Positions 1 through 12,600 of a DNA stretch of 64,000 nucleotides are shown piece after piece. Source of the DNA: Oscarella lobularis (taxonomy: Eukaryota > Porifera > Homoscleromorpha > Homosclerophorida > Oscarellidae); assembly GCF_947507565.1 (NCBI RefSeq), contig NC_089182.1, forward strand, positions 682,001-746,000. The letters run 5' to 3'. A program made the position numbers and the translations under genes. How positions within the stretch are numbered: the first letter of the stretch is position 1; every line of letters starts with the position of its first letter. Below the pieces are notes generated by a model that saw only the letters and a list, made by a program, of their open reading frames with translations, did not search any database and was not told the origin of the DNA.

Positions 1-184
1 GACGAGGGCGTCGTTGTCGCCGTGAATAAGCCGTTGCATTCTCTGCTCAAAGTGACGGAAAATGAACCGTCGTTCGGCCTTAAGAAAGGATTGGCTCAAA
101 TTGCTTTTGGATTTACGAGTGTCGCCAGTTCGCTTGCTGCCGGCGGCGTGTGGACGTTTCGAAAAACGATCGAGGCTCCGGTTC

Positions 185-240
<56 letters not shown>

Positions 241-2879
241 AGCGATGACGACGGCGATGACGACGACGCGAAGCTGAAGCGGGATGACGATCTAGTCGTC
301 GAAACGAAAGAAGAAGAAGGAGAAGGAGAAGAAGAAAAAGACGACGAAGAAAAGGAGGAATCGTCTTCCTCCTCATCATCGTTTTTGCCCGAAGAAGACG
401 TTCAGCTTCACCGGCGAATTCTACGAAATTGTCTCGATTCGCTCGTCGAATTGGCGCACGTGTCGAGCCTACGTCAGTCGTTCTGGACGGCGTCGCTGCC
501 CGAACAGCTCCAGCGTCTCACCGCTCGTCTCGTCGACTGCATTCGTCGTCCGAATCGCGCCGAAGCGCTCGACGCCGAAGACGCTCTCGCGTGCGACGAC
601 GACAACGACGACGAGGAGGACGACAAGACGAAACATCCGACAACGAAATCGATGCGATCCGCGTATCTCGTCGACATATCGAGCGTATTCTGGGATCTGT
701 CGGCGGGCGGCCTGAAAGCCGGACGCGAATTGAACGAGCAGGACGTTCTGCCGCTTCTCCTCGACCTCATCGACGTCGGCGACGACTACGTTCGAAAAGC
801 CGGCGCGGCGACGCTCGTCAACACGAGCATCAACAACTTCGAATTCGGTCAGCGCTGTCGTCGTCACGTCGGCTTTCTCGATCGCATTCTCGACGCGTGG
901 CGACGCAGCGTTCAAGCGGAAGCGCTCAATAAGAAAATCGCCTGGACGCTGAATCGAATCGGCTGGGACTACTATCCCTATTGCACGCGCGTCGCTCTGT
1001 ACGGCGGACTCGACGCCGTGCTACGACTCACGTCGACGAGTCAAGTAATCGAGGACGAAATGCTCGCCGATATACTCGACACGACGCACATGATGCTTTG
1101 GATTCCGCACTGGTCGTGCCGTCTCACGCGAAAGACGTACGGACGATCGACGTCGGTAGAAATTGCTTCGCTGCCGTCGCCGCCTTCGAACGACGACAGC
1201 GACGCGTATTCGGACGAGGCGATAGCGACGCTCAGCGCTTTGCAGTTGAAAACCGTACTTCGTCTTCTCGAACTCGTCGACGAGCCGCTTCACGTATCGG
1301 CGCGTCAGTCGCTGCTTCACATCCTCTGTCTGATGGGAATTCGCGAGCGGACGGTCGCGAGCGTCTTCGTCGATCGTTTCGTCGCCCATCCCGTGCGACA
1401 CACGCTCGTCGATATCGTTCACGCCGGCTTTCTTCGTCTCGTTCCCTATCTAATGGGCTTGGCGACCGATTTCGATCGGGTCGACTTCGTCGCGCGTCAC
1501 TTGTCGCCGTTTCGGGCGAGTCTTCATCCCGACGTGCCGATTACGAGTCGAGTCGTGCGCGTGCTGATCGTTCTGACGAATCACTGCGCGTGGATGAGCG
1601 AGGAGTTGGTTCGAAGCGGCTGCTTCGATTTGATGACGAAACATCTCAACGTCATATCGGTCGACAACGTCGCCGATTACGCGCAAATCGTCGCCATGGT
1701 GCTCGGGCAGCACGAATTGAGTCTGCCCGTTTTCGTCGAGAACGTTCAAATGGAGTTTCTCGAGAAAATGCTCGGCGACGAGGACGTGGAGAAGAAGTGC
1801 AGCGCAGTCAAACGTAGGGGAAGAAAAAAATAGTCGTCTCTGTCTAATAATTTTTCTCTATGCAGTTCTTTCTGCCATGAGCGCGCGATCGGACGAGGCT
1901 CTCGCCCTGATGCGTCGCACGGGAGTCAGTGCCATGTTTGACGTCATCAGCAACGACGACGATTTGCGACACAAATATTTGGCGTGTAACGCCGTTCTCT
2001 CCATCACCGACTACGGCGACTACAAACTCGCCGATCTCGTCGTGCCGCAGGCGAAAGTTCTCTACGACGCCGGCAAAGCGGCGCAAGGAACGTACACCGA
2101 ACTCTTCGAGGGCGTCATGGACGTCCTACAGGTCTCGCATATAAAGAAAAATTCAAAATTTTCTTCTGACGTCTTTTTGGGATTCATAGGTTTTGCTACA
2201 CACGTTGAGCGGCGATGCGAAACGTCGCGTTGCGGATTTGTTTCCGCTCGAAGAGCTCACCGATCTATTCGTCGAGACGCACATCTGGACGTACTACGTC
2301 TTTCTATCGCTTCTCTTCTCCGAACTCGCGACGATGGGCGCCGACTATCGCGATCGAATACGCGCCAACGAGCGAATGATCGTCAAGTGCGGCGATCTCC
2401 TGCGAACGACGACGAATTTCTACCTGCGACTTCACATGACGTGGCTTCTCTCGAGCATCGTCTTCGACGAAGAAACCGAGAAGGAGAATGACGACGATCG
2501 AGTCGATCTCGTCTACGAAGGTTTTCGGTTCATGCTCGATAGTCTCGAACGAATACGCGATATGGATCACTACGCCGTCGTTTTGTACGGCATCGCGCAC
2601 GTCGCCGCGAACGATCCGACGAGCCGATGCGCCGTCGAGCTCGTCGAACGTCGAGGCGTCGAGCGCATCGTCGACACGGTGCTCTCGAATCCGAATATGT
2701 ATCTGAAACTTTCGGCGGCGTTTTCGCTGCGTCGTTTGTGGGAAGTCTGTCCCGTCGTCCGACCGAGCATTGCCGAATTTCGAGACGAACATTTGGAGCA
2801 CGTCATCGGGATGAAGAACTCCGTCTATCGACTCTATCGTTTATTTGCTCATGCCGTATTGCCGGATGATGTTGGTTAG
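1..2879 (+). CDS. Helical (armadillo/HEAT-like) repeat protein with poly-Asp tract, 5' partial
   Basis: The reading frame is open from base 1, and the first in-frame candidate start at 22 is GTG, so the true start lies upstream of the window. Three exons are visible: to 1813, 1866-2131 and 2190-2879, with GT-AG borders in matching phase, giving about 920 residues here. After a short N-terminal stretch comes a run of 18 aspartates, then an Asp/Glu/Ser-rich linker. The remainder is leucine-rich alpha-helical sequence with repeats of roughly 40 residues, of the kind seen in armadillo or HEAT solenoids. No catalytic motif, membrane segment or signal peptide is visible in this part. I do not recognise the family. 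A scaffold role would be inference only. It lies 182 bp upstream of ODAD2 on the same strand. Confidence 0.7.
187..240 (+). repeat. (GAC)18 coding microsatellite
   Basis: Eighteen uninterrupted GAC codons encode a poly-aspartate run inside the helical-repeat gene. Use of a single codon throughout suggests recent replication-slippage expansion rather than old selected poly-Asp. Confidence 0.95.
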
Positions 2880-3035
2880 TTCTCACGATAAATTTTTGCG
2901 TGCAGCGCTTAATTAATGTGTATATATATATATTGCGTTTTATTTGAACACGCTTTAGTACTTTGCCCGATAAGTTAAAAGTAAATTTGAGGGCGACGCA
3001 TCAATTAAATTTGTTTTTTGTAGCGCGCTCTAATC

Positions 3036-3049
3036 GTCGCCGTGACAAC
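3036..3049 (+). promoter_or_regulatory. X-box-like RFX site upstream of ODAD2
   Basis: GTCGCC-GT-GACAAC matches the RFX X-box consensus GTNRCC(0-3N)RGYAAC at 11 of 12 defined positions. It ends 12 bp before the ATG at 3062. RFX factors drive ciliary genes in animals, and the downstream gene is ciliary, which supports the call. Binding itself is inference. Confidence 0.5.
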
Positions 3050-3061
3050 GTTTTCTAACAG

Positions 3062-6000
3062 ATGGGAGCAACTCTTTCTACTCGAGCGGAATGGTCTGCG
3101 GCGACGAGCGGATCGTCGGGTGCAAAGCTCGAGTTTGGCCAGCGAAACGAAAGCCTCCTGCGCGATCTCAACGACTACGTGACGACGCTCGTCACCGAAC
3201 ACTCGCGCGAAGCTCGAGTCGTCTTCAAGCGACCGTTTGAATGGCGAAGCAAGCTGCGTACAAACGACTTCGAATCTATAAAAGCGTCGGAGAGTTACAC
3301 GGCGAGGTAAGGCCCCAATTCGAGGAACCGTACGTTACATGATCCAACGATCTAGCGACACTTCGATCGTTTCTACAGCCACGACGGCTCTAGGCGAACC
3401 TCTATTGAAAGTTTCGCACGTAACGTTTATAATTTATTGGAATGCGCGTCGTAAGGAAATTTTTTTCTCTCCGCGAAAGGTCGGTTCCGGTTCCGATATT
3501 CGAGCGTGGACATTCAACGAACTCTACGCGGTGCTTCGCTGTGCCGGCGATCGCGCCATCAACGAAGTTCAAGCGTCCTTGGAGTCGAATCGCGATCCGA
3601 TGGCAAATATTATGGGCCCCGGCTACGGAGGCGACGGGGGCGGCGGCGGCGGCGGCGAGGCGACTCTCTTGGAAACGCACGAACGATTGGTGCGAGAACG
3701 AGCGCGAGACGGGGTCGATAGTGCGAGCGTCGAAGATTTGGACAACACGTTTCGGCTCTTGCTATTGCTTGGGTCGTTGGACGTGAAGCTTCTGCAGACG
3801 TCTGTCAAGGAGATAGGAAGGTGTGGGGAGAGATGGACAGCGTGGGGTATTCTTTTCTTATGGCCGTTTTAGGTCTGTTCGACTGAATGCCGAGGCTGTT
3901 GAGGTACATGAGTAGTCGGTCCTCGATTATCTAAACACCTTTGTTTGGGAGGTGTTTGAATAATTGAGAATTTGGACTTTACTAGAGATGGAGACGTCTT
4001 CGTTTCTTAGAATGAAGTCAATTTGCTGAAGGAGTTCACTGGGCAAGATGAACAGAGTTGTCTTCGTGTCATCGAATTCACATCAAGTGCGGTGTTCTCA
4101 CTCTCTCTGTACGCGCGTGACTACGCTTTTTTATTCAAGGCTATCGTTTTGACAACGGATGTCGAGCGCCGCCTTGGCGCCAAGTTCACGGCGACATAGC
4201 GTATCTTCACGTGAAGCCAGTCGACACGGATCCTCGCTACGTGACAGCCAACACGACCGGTTTCTATACGAACAAGGTTGATAATGGTTGCAGCAGTAAA
4301 GTCTGATGCTCTTATGTTGCTGTGTTCTTTAGGGGCTCAAGCTCGATGGCGAAATTGACTATGAAAAGACTAGCGAGATATATCCATCTCTCGTGGCTCT
4401 TCTCAAGACTATCAGCCACCATTTTGCTCAGAATATAATGAATCAGGTAAGAAATAAAGATAGAAACAGAGGCTTTGTCTTTGAGATGCAATGATGATGT
4501 TGTGGTGTTTACTCTAGGAGTATCGCTATAAGGGTAGCGAAGATCAGACCGATAGCGGACGATTGGCCCCCTCTGATAAACCGGCGACGACGGTGGACCG
4601 TGAAAAGGGGGCAGAACGGGTCGCGCCGAAAGAGAAAAAGGGTGGAGGCCCTGCCAAAGCCGGTGACAGGTAAAATTATTTATTGAAACCGACTTTGTTT
4701 GCATTCCTTTTTTATCATAGTCAAGTCAAAGGAAAGAAGGTTGCAACCGGTGGCAAATGGAAGGGAGTTGGCGACGGCAGTGGCGGCGGCAAGAAAGGAA
4801 GCCCCGCTCAAAGCCAAGAGTTCGTCCTTGGCCCGCGCAGTCGAGAACCGACTCAGAAGTGGAAGAACTTGACCACAGTCGCGGAAATGCCAGCTAAGCC
4901 CAAACCGCCGCAACAGCCACCAAGAAGGCATTAATTAAACAACTATAAAAATGAAGTTCGTTAGGAGAAAAATATTCGATTTTAGCTCATATGATAAGAA
5001 AATGCGAGTAGGATCAACCCAACCCACCAAAAAGAGCAGAGGAAGGTACTACTGGACTTTAATTTTTTTGAATGTTTTTTTTCTTTCATTCCATGATTCT
5101 TAGTCGCATTGCCGAGAGTTTTTCGAGATCTCGAATGGACGACATGTACGTGAGCGAGAGCTCGACGGACGACGACGAAGAAGAAGAAGTCGCGGAGAGA
5201 CGTCAGGTAGAGAACGAAAAACGAACGTCGACTTTAACCAACAATCAATTGAGCGTCTTAGGAAACGAGTGATCTTCCAGCCGAATATTGGCAAATTCAG
5301 AAACTAGTCCGATACCTAAAGGTATCACATACACTATAGTACTAGTACCAAATATACGGTAATGCTTTTCTTGTAGGGTGGAAATCAAACGGCTACGGTG
5401 ATTGCTCTGTGCTCGATGCGCGATTTCGACCTGACGCAGGAGACGTGCCAGATGGCGATACGCGACGTCGGCGGACTCGAAGTTCTCATCAATCTACTCG
5501 AAACGTCCGACGTCAGATGCCAGGTACTTTGCACCGAGACTGCCGGACTGATAGAGCCTAAACGTTCCTCTCTCCCCATAGATCGGCTCTTTGAAGATTC
5601 TCCGCGACGTTTCTCGCAACTCCTCAATTCGGACATCTATTGCAGACTTGGAAGGTGATACAGCAGCGTAAACAAAGAAAAACCTATGTACTCACTTTGA
5701 CTGTTTTTTTGTTTTATAAGGTCTGGAGACGATGGTGAAGATGCTGCAGGTTCCCAATAAGGAACTGATGTGTCTCGCCGCCGAAACGATAGCCAACGTC
5801 GCCAAGTTTCGTCGAGCGCGACGCACCGTACGTCAGTACGGCGGCATCAAGAAACTCGTACGTTCGGAATTGGCCTGTGTCGCGGAGAAAGGAAGCTATT
5901 GTTTCTTATACTATAGGTTGCTCTGCTTCAGCAGCCGGTTATTGACAAGCCGGAAACGCCTGAAGAAGAGCTCGACGTGGCTGTGGCGAGAAGCGGTGCT

Positions 6001-7921
6001 TTGGCTTTGTGGAGTTGTAGTAAGAGTACGAGGAACAAACAGGCGAGAAGTTTCTCTATTATTGGAGGGATTTATTGAATCCTGCTTACTAGTCGATTCA
6101 CAAAGCAGGGGCCGTGCCTTTGCTCGCTAAACTTCTCAAGTGCAACAACGAGTCCGTTCTCGTTCCCGTCGTCGGAACGCTACAGGAATGCGCGTCTGAG
6201 GTAAAGAAGCGGAAAGAAGGAGAGAAGCGTTGTCTCATCCTTTCTATTAGTTTATCTATCGCCAAATGATACGAACCGAGGGAATGGTCGAGGACCTAGT
6301 GAAGAACCTGAGCAGCAGTAGCGAAGAACTCCAGATGCATTGTGCCAGTGCCATATTCAAAGTAACGGCGTTCGCACGAAATTCCTCTCGTCGATCTCAT
6401 CCTCGTTTCTTTTCCCAGTGCGCCGAAGACGAAGAGACGAGGGAGTTGGTGAGAAAATTCGACGGCCTGGGACCACTCGCTAGACTGTTGAAAAAATCGA
6501 CGAACAAAGACCTGCTCGCTGCAGCAACGGGTGCCATATGGAAGTGTGCCGTCAGCGTGGAGAATGTTCAGCAGTGAGAAGAAAAATCCCACGGTTACAG
6601 TGCAATTTAAAATCTATCTGCCTATTTATCCTTAGATTTCAAAAGCTGGACACAGTTGACAGTTTGGTGACTCTTCTTCATGATCAGCCAGAAGAGGTCA
6701 GTACAGAAACGTTGTAGGGGTTTTGAACCAACTCACATGTGCAGTGTAAAAGTGCGTTCTCTAATCTCTCAGGTTTTGATCAATGTCGTTGGAGCTTTGG
6801 GCGAGTGCGCAAAGGTCAACGCTAACCGAACTGTCATACGCAAGAAGCAAGGCATTGCGCCACTCGTGAGCCTTCTCACAGGAACGAATCACGCTCTGCT
6901 CATCAACGTCACGAAAGCGGTCGGAGCTTGTGCACACGATTTGGAATGCATGACGTAGGGAAAGGGAAGGGGGGGGTGGTGGAAGCATTCTAATTCCTAC
7001 TGTCTTTTCCCTCTAGCATCATTGACCAGAATGATGGTGTGAGGCTTCTGTGGTCGTTGCTCAAGTCGCCCAATCCGGCCGTGCAGTCGTCAGCGGCGTG
7101 GGCCATTTGCCCGTGCATCGAAAATGCGAAAGTGAGAAGCTTGCCACTACAATAATTGCGTTTTACGTGATCTCTCTTTCAGGACGCAGGCGAAATGGTT
7201 CGCTCATTTGTAGGTGGCCTGGAACTGATTGTCGGTCTCCTAAAATCGGACGACAAAGAGGTTAGGAGAACCGTCGTTCAACATGAGGCGTATAATTTCT
7301 AATATTCCACCTAGGTACTTGCCAGCGTCTGCGCAGCAATTGCAAATATTGCCAAGGACGAAGAGAATCTCGCCGTCATAACTGATCACGGCGTCGTAGC
7401 TCTTCTTGCAAAGCTCACGACGACGGTACGTATTGAAGTCAGTACCTGTATACTATAGAAACTTTTCCTACTCCCTTAGTCTCAGGGTCATCTGAGAAAA
7501 CATTTGGCTGAAGCAATAGCAAGGTAAGCTCATGCAGCAATATAGAGCATTATAGTATGCGCAAGGGGAGTTTCTTAGGTGTTGCATGTGGGGTAATAAT
7601 CGCGTGGCGTTTGGCGTGAATGGTGCCGTCGCTCCTCTCGTCGGCTACCTGGCCTCGTCTCTCCCTGACGTCCACTGCGCCACGGCCAAGGCCCTCTACC
7701 AACTCTCCAAAGATCCGAATAACTGTATCACCATGCACGATAGTGGGGTCGTCAAGGTAACCAGCACCAAACTCGTACACTTTTTTATTTTTTATTCTTT
7801 GTCTTAGCCCCTGCTGAAGATGATTGGCGCTCGAGACGAAGAACTACAGGAAGCCTCTGCTGGATGCATATCTAATATACGTCGCCTCGCGTTGGCGAAT
7901 GAGCGTGCACGATATGGATAA
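3062..7921 (+). CDS. ODAD2: Outer dynein arm docking complex subunit 2 (ARMC4)
   Basis: This armadillo-repeat protein is part of the docking complex that anchors outer dynein arms to axonemal doublet microtubules. The N-terminus ([11 protein letters not shown]) and the region around 3490-3620 resemble the ARMC4 N-terminal domain. Around 4140-4200 lies the hallmark [17 protein letters not shown]. The armadillo array runs from about 5270 to the stop, with family segments such as [34 protein letters not shown] and VTGAIWKC-like stretches. It ends with [22 protein letters not shown] and stop at 7919-7921, as in other ARMC4 proteins. There are many exons separated by short introns. The splice join between the first exon (ends near 3306) and the second is not in phase with the obvious acceptor, so that junction is unresolved. 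A ciliary X-box-like site lies just upstream. Confidence 0.93.
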
Positions 7922-7957
7922 AAGGAGAACGGCGCAAAGACAGACGAAAAACCCATA

Positions 7958-8008
7958 TATAAATACAGTACACGTTATGAGGAATGACGTCAATAGAGTT
8001 GTCACGTG
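7958..8008 (+). promoter_or_regulatory. RIC8 promoter: TATA-like, CRE and E-box
   Basis: In the 97-bp gap before RIC8 there is a TATA-like stretch (TATAAAT, 7958-7964), a perfect CRE palindrome TGACGTCA (7985-7992) and a CACGTG E-box (8003-8008), the last 10 bp before the ATG at 8019. These are sequence matches; factor binding is inferred. Confidence 0.4.
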
Positions 8009-8018
8009 ATTCAGTCGA

Positions 8019-9568
8019 ATGGACGCTTGTCTCTCTGCAGTTCGTTCCGGCTCGTCCGCCAAAGCTCTAGCGGCTCTCAAAGGCTTCAACGAAGCAAATG
8101 CGACGCGTTTCACGTTCGCCGATGCCGAATCGACGCGAGAGGCCCTCGTGGGAGCTCTCGTCGCCGAACTGCGACGCGACGAAACGATTCGCCAACCCGA
8201 ACTTGCGTCGACGACATTGGAAACACTAAAAATCGTCAGCCGAGAACGAATCGGCATCGACGCGCTCCTATCCGACGAAGGCCTTCGCTTTCTCGGCCAA
8301 TTGGCGACGGAATCGAAATCGAATCAAATCGAAGAGTCGGCCCTAAAATGTCTATGCAACTTAGTCTATAAAAGTCCGAAAACGGCTCTGGCTTGCTTCA
8401 ATCAGGACGTTCTCGTCGGAATAGCGCGTCGACCGGACGCCGTCGCCGCCGCCGCCGTGTCACGTGACGTTCGATTTTTCGAGTTGCGTCTCGTTTTTCT
8501 CGTCACGGCGCTCGCGCCCGACACGCGCGTCGCGACGCGTCGGCGCATGCTCGTCGGGCTCGTCGACGCGATTGGCCCTGGCGGCGGCGGCGGCGGCGCG
8601 TGGCGCGACGATCCGGGCGTCCTGAGCGAAACGTTCAAAATCGTTTTCACGTTGACTATGGATGCTGAGGACGTCGATGCGACCGTTTTGAAACGGTTCG
8701 TTGGGCACGTTCGCGTCGTTCTCTGCTCGACGAGAGAGGATATGAGGGAAGCGAAGGGACACGCTGTCAACGCTTTGGTTAATATGCCTCAATCGGCTCT
8801 TTCCGAATTGGTTACGCCCGTTCGTGAGGAGGCGTCCGCGTTTCTGTTTGATGATCGCGACGTTTCGGCTGTGAGGAGTGTTATCGACATGCTGGAGAAT
8901 GCAACGACGACGGCGAAATCGGCTAGTGGAGATGAGTTGGTTCCCATGATGACGGCTCTCAGCAACTGCGCCAGAGCAAACCGAATTATAAGAAAGTATC
9001 TCAGGAGTCAGGTAGAACGCCCCGTGTTTAATTAACTATGTGCATCGAGATTTCTTTCTTTTTGTAGATACTTCCGCCTATTGGCCGAGTTCTACACAAG
9101 CCAGAGGATTCGCCCGGCTTGAAGGGTCGTCTCGTTCGTTTGATGACGTCGCCGTCGTCGAATGTAAGCACTCTGGTTGCCGATTTTCTGTTCGTTTTGT
9201 GCAAGGAGAACGTGTCTCGATTCACCAAACACACGGGATACGGAAACGCGGCCGGATTGTTGTTACAAAGAGGCCTACTCGGAGCGGCCGCGTCGAATCG
9301 GTCCGGTGGCGACTATTCAACAGATGAAGGCTCCGATACGGAAGACTATTTGGAGTCGAGCGTCGATCCGGTGACGGGAGGGCCGGTGAAGCACGTGGGG
9401 CCCAATCCACTGGATTCAATGACGGAGGAAGAGAAGGAAGCAGAAGCGGAGAAATTAGTCAATTTGTTTGATCAGCTCAACAAGACGGGTGTTATACAGG
9501 TAAAGTCGCTGGGTGCAGATGGTAAAGAAACAGATCAGTTTAGCAGAAGAAGCGCTGCTGAGGATTGA
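8019..9568 (+). CDS. RIC8A: RIC8 (synembryn) G-alpha chaperone and exchange factor
   Basis: RIC8 proteins fold nascent G-protein alpha subunits and act as receptor-independent exchange factors for them in the cytoplasm and at the membrane. Two exons, 8019-9011 and 9068-9568, join in phase 0 through a 56-nt intron to give 497 residues, close to the usual 530. The N-terminal part is an armadillo-like solenoid with the family stretch EESALKCLCNLVYKSP. Exon 2 carries LVRLMTSPSSNV, FLFVLCKENVSRF and the near-invariant TGYGNAAGLL, then an acidic serine-containing segment (YSTDEGSDTEDY) matching the CK2-phosphorylated site of animal RIC8A, and the NPLDSMTEEEKEAEAEKLV helix. A glycine run (GGGGGG) interrupts the solenoid near residue 188. 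Several GPCR genes follow in this window, though linkage need not mean co-function. Confidence 0.94.
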
Positions 9569-9683
9569 TAGTAGTGGGGCCAGTACATAATGTATGTACT
9601 GTTTATGGTTCGCGTTTTCTCGAATTAATTTAGCAGCTATAGCGTGCGCTACCCACTAGTAAAAATTACCGTCCCCACCTGCA

Positions 9684-12600
9684 ATGGCCCCTTGGAGTTC
9701 GTCAACGCGTCGATTTTTTATCGGCACTGTCTGCTTGTTTCTCGCAGATCTCATTTGGGGCTCGATTCGCTACTATACAGAGGTGTTGCAGCCTCTCGCA
9801 TCGCCTCTCTTACGTTTCTCACGCTCTCTCCTTTCTCCTCTCCCCGCAGCACGTCAAGTTTGACAAAGAGAATCCGTTCTTTTCATCGTACATCTACGCG
9901 TCGTCGTTATCCGTCTATCTGATCGGCTTTCTTTTCGTCGATTCGTGGCGATCGCGATGCTTTTGCGCCGCCGCTTTCAACGAGCAGTGGAAACCCCTTT
10001 CCGAAGACGATGAAGTCAGTGGGAGGGGAGGGGAAGAAATGACATCGAAACCTATGCGGGCAATTCCGCCTTTTAGAAACCCGAAAGCGAAAGCGAGAAT
10101 TCGGCGGAGACCGAGAGCGATCGTAATATCAATACGGGCGTCGACGATGCGTCGAACACCGAGTTCAGATATATTCACGGACCGCCAGCTGCTCATCAGA
10201 TGGTAAGTATGCGAAAAATGATTTTAATTAATTAATTAATTAATTAATTAATTACATTCTCCGTCGCGCGTCTCTCTTCTTTTTTTTTCATGATCTGCGG
10301 TGTTTTTATCTCCTTTCTCTCTTTTATGCTATAGAGTGATCCGTTGTTTGTGAGAAGAGACTCTCTGACGGACAGCGAGACTTCGTCATTGAGCGGAAAC
10401 GAAGGTAACCTCGATCGTTTCGGTGTCTGCCTAAAGCGTCCTTTACGTTCACCGTAGCGTTGCAAGTGAAGGCTGCCTATTGCACCAAAGTAAAGTTTTC
10501 CAGAGTCAAAGAAGTCAGAATTTTACCCGGTAAGCCTTCCTCAAAAAAAATTACTCACGCGAATATTCAATTAAAAGACCAAGAAGCGGAAGACGCTCAT
10601 TACGCGCGACGCTCATACGAATCTTCCAAGCTAGTCGTCCAAAGAATTCTAAACATGCAGCAACAAATGTCTCTCAAAGAAGTGGCCGTCGTCTCGCTCG
10701 CCCTCAGCGTTCCCGTGAGTCCCTTGGATATTATTCATTCGTATACGTTTCGAAATATACAGTACCGATCATATGTATTAGGCCACCCTGGTTTCTTTAG
10801 TAATCATTGTCGTAATACGCGCTCATTCATTCAAAAGATACGTAGAAGTCGAACTTCTGTTTGCACTAGTAACAACCTTCTACCTTTGCTCTTCTTTCGT
10901 AGAACAAATGTTGCAAGTTTTGTAGCAACTGTGTGGCGTTACAAGGGCAGTACTGTAACCCTGTCTATTTATAGTGCGTTTTGAAAGTTAGGCAAAACTT
11001 AGGCAAAATGAATTAATATTTGACTTCCAAAGTTAATAAGCATTAGTTTTATTGCTTGCGAAATTTTTGAGATTGAAACCAACCTAACTAAAGGCAAAAA
11101 TCAGAAATTTTTAAAGTTTTAATTTTTTGCAAAGCATTAAGAAAATCCTTGTTTTAGAACTATACGTAGAAATTTCTGTTAAAAGCATCAGCAACTTCAG
11201 TAAAAGAACTGAAAAGGATGCTTATTTATTCCTCTTTCATCTAATGACAACTTCGATTTCTAAAGCATTAGTTAGACCAGTTTAGAGAATTAAAATGAAA
11301 AGGTGGTAAAATGGCGTTATTGCAAACAGAGTAGCTTCCTAGTCCCAAACTGGAGGCATGCGGAAGACAACTTTGCAACATTTGTCATGTTAAACTTTAA
11401 CGACTTTTCAGTTAATTAAAAAAAATTAACCATAGGAAAATTCAATTTTTACGCAAAAATTGTCCTATGTTCGGTGAAGGGTATTATTCTTAGTGTTATC
11501 ACTAAAGCGCGTATTGTCTCAATGGAATTGCCACAAATTTGCTACAATTGTTTTTTTTTACAAATTTAAGACTTATCTCTTCTTTTAAAAAGAAGCTTTG
11601 CTAAAAGCAAAGAGAGACTTTTTTATCACGCATCATACAAACTTGACTCTGTATAAGGGTTACTAGGGGTGGCCTGATACTTATGACCGGTACTGTATAT
11701 ATTCCCGCAGTTTATGGGCTACATTTATCTCGCCAATCTCGGCGCTTCGCACACGACCCACTGGTCGAGTCACGCGTTTCTATCTCTGTCCGGTTGGTTC
11801 ATGATCGTTTTGACAGAAGAGGGTTTTTTGATTTTTCTATTCGCGCAGGTTTTTGGGTGCTACTGCTCTCCACGTTGCTGCCGTCGAATTTGATGGACAC
11901 CTTCACGTTGAGCAAATTTTTCGCCGTCTGTCTGAGGTATTTTCTTCTATTTACCCTTGACCGCTTCTCCGTGCATTCTCGTTTGAAAGTATTGCCGGAT
12001 GCATCATGGTTTCCGTTTCGGAGGAGGATAAGCCAACTGAAACCAAAAATATGCTCTCGGCGTGGGTTATCCCCTTTGCCATTGCGGCGTTATTGTAAGG
12101 GGGAGAGCAGCAGCGGTCGGGATAGATGCCCTAAAGAGGAATTTTTCTCTTATCTTAGAATCTCGATTTTTGTGGTCGTTTTGAAGCGTCGGGCTAGAAC
12201 TCTGAACCGTGTCAATCTCTTTATGTTTCTCGGTTAGAGAGCACCCCGCTTGCCTCGCAAGTCGCAATTTTCTTTTTGTCTTTTTCAAGGTTTTCTTGGC
12301 ACGTGGTGTCTGCTTCTTTATTGGCCAATGGTTTTTGTTTTCAAAGCTGTCAAGTTGGAGCCGTTGGATATTGATTCACTTTCCATATGGGAGTGGCTTG
12401 TGGTCAAATGCATTTTCGGTGGAATTGTGGCGTGGGCTCTTTGGCTCTGGTAGTCGCTTCTTTTATTCTTCCTTAATAGGTTCAACTTCTCCTTTATTAT
12501 TTTCTAGGGGCTGTTTCCTTCTGTCACCTTTAGCTGGCGTAGCGTCTCTCGTACTTCTCTGTCCGTTTAGTATTGGCTGGTCCACGATTATACACAATGT

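Noticed and set aside
113-379. Arg-rich and Thr-rich frames over the (GAC)n tract.
   Set aside because: They are antisense and shifted readings of the trinucleotide repeat.
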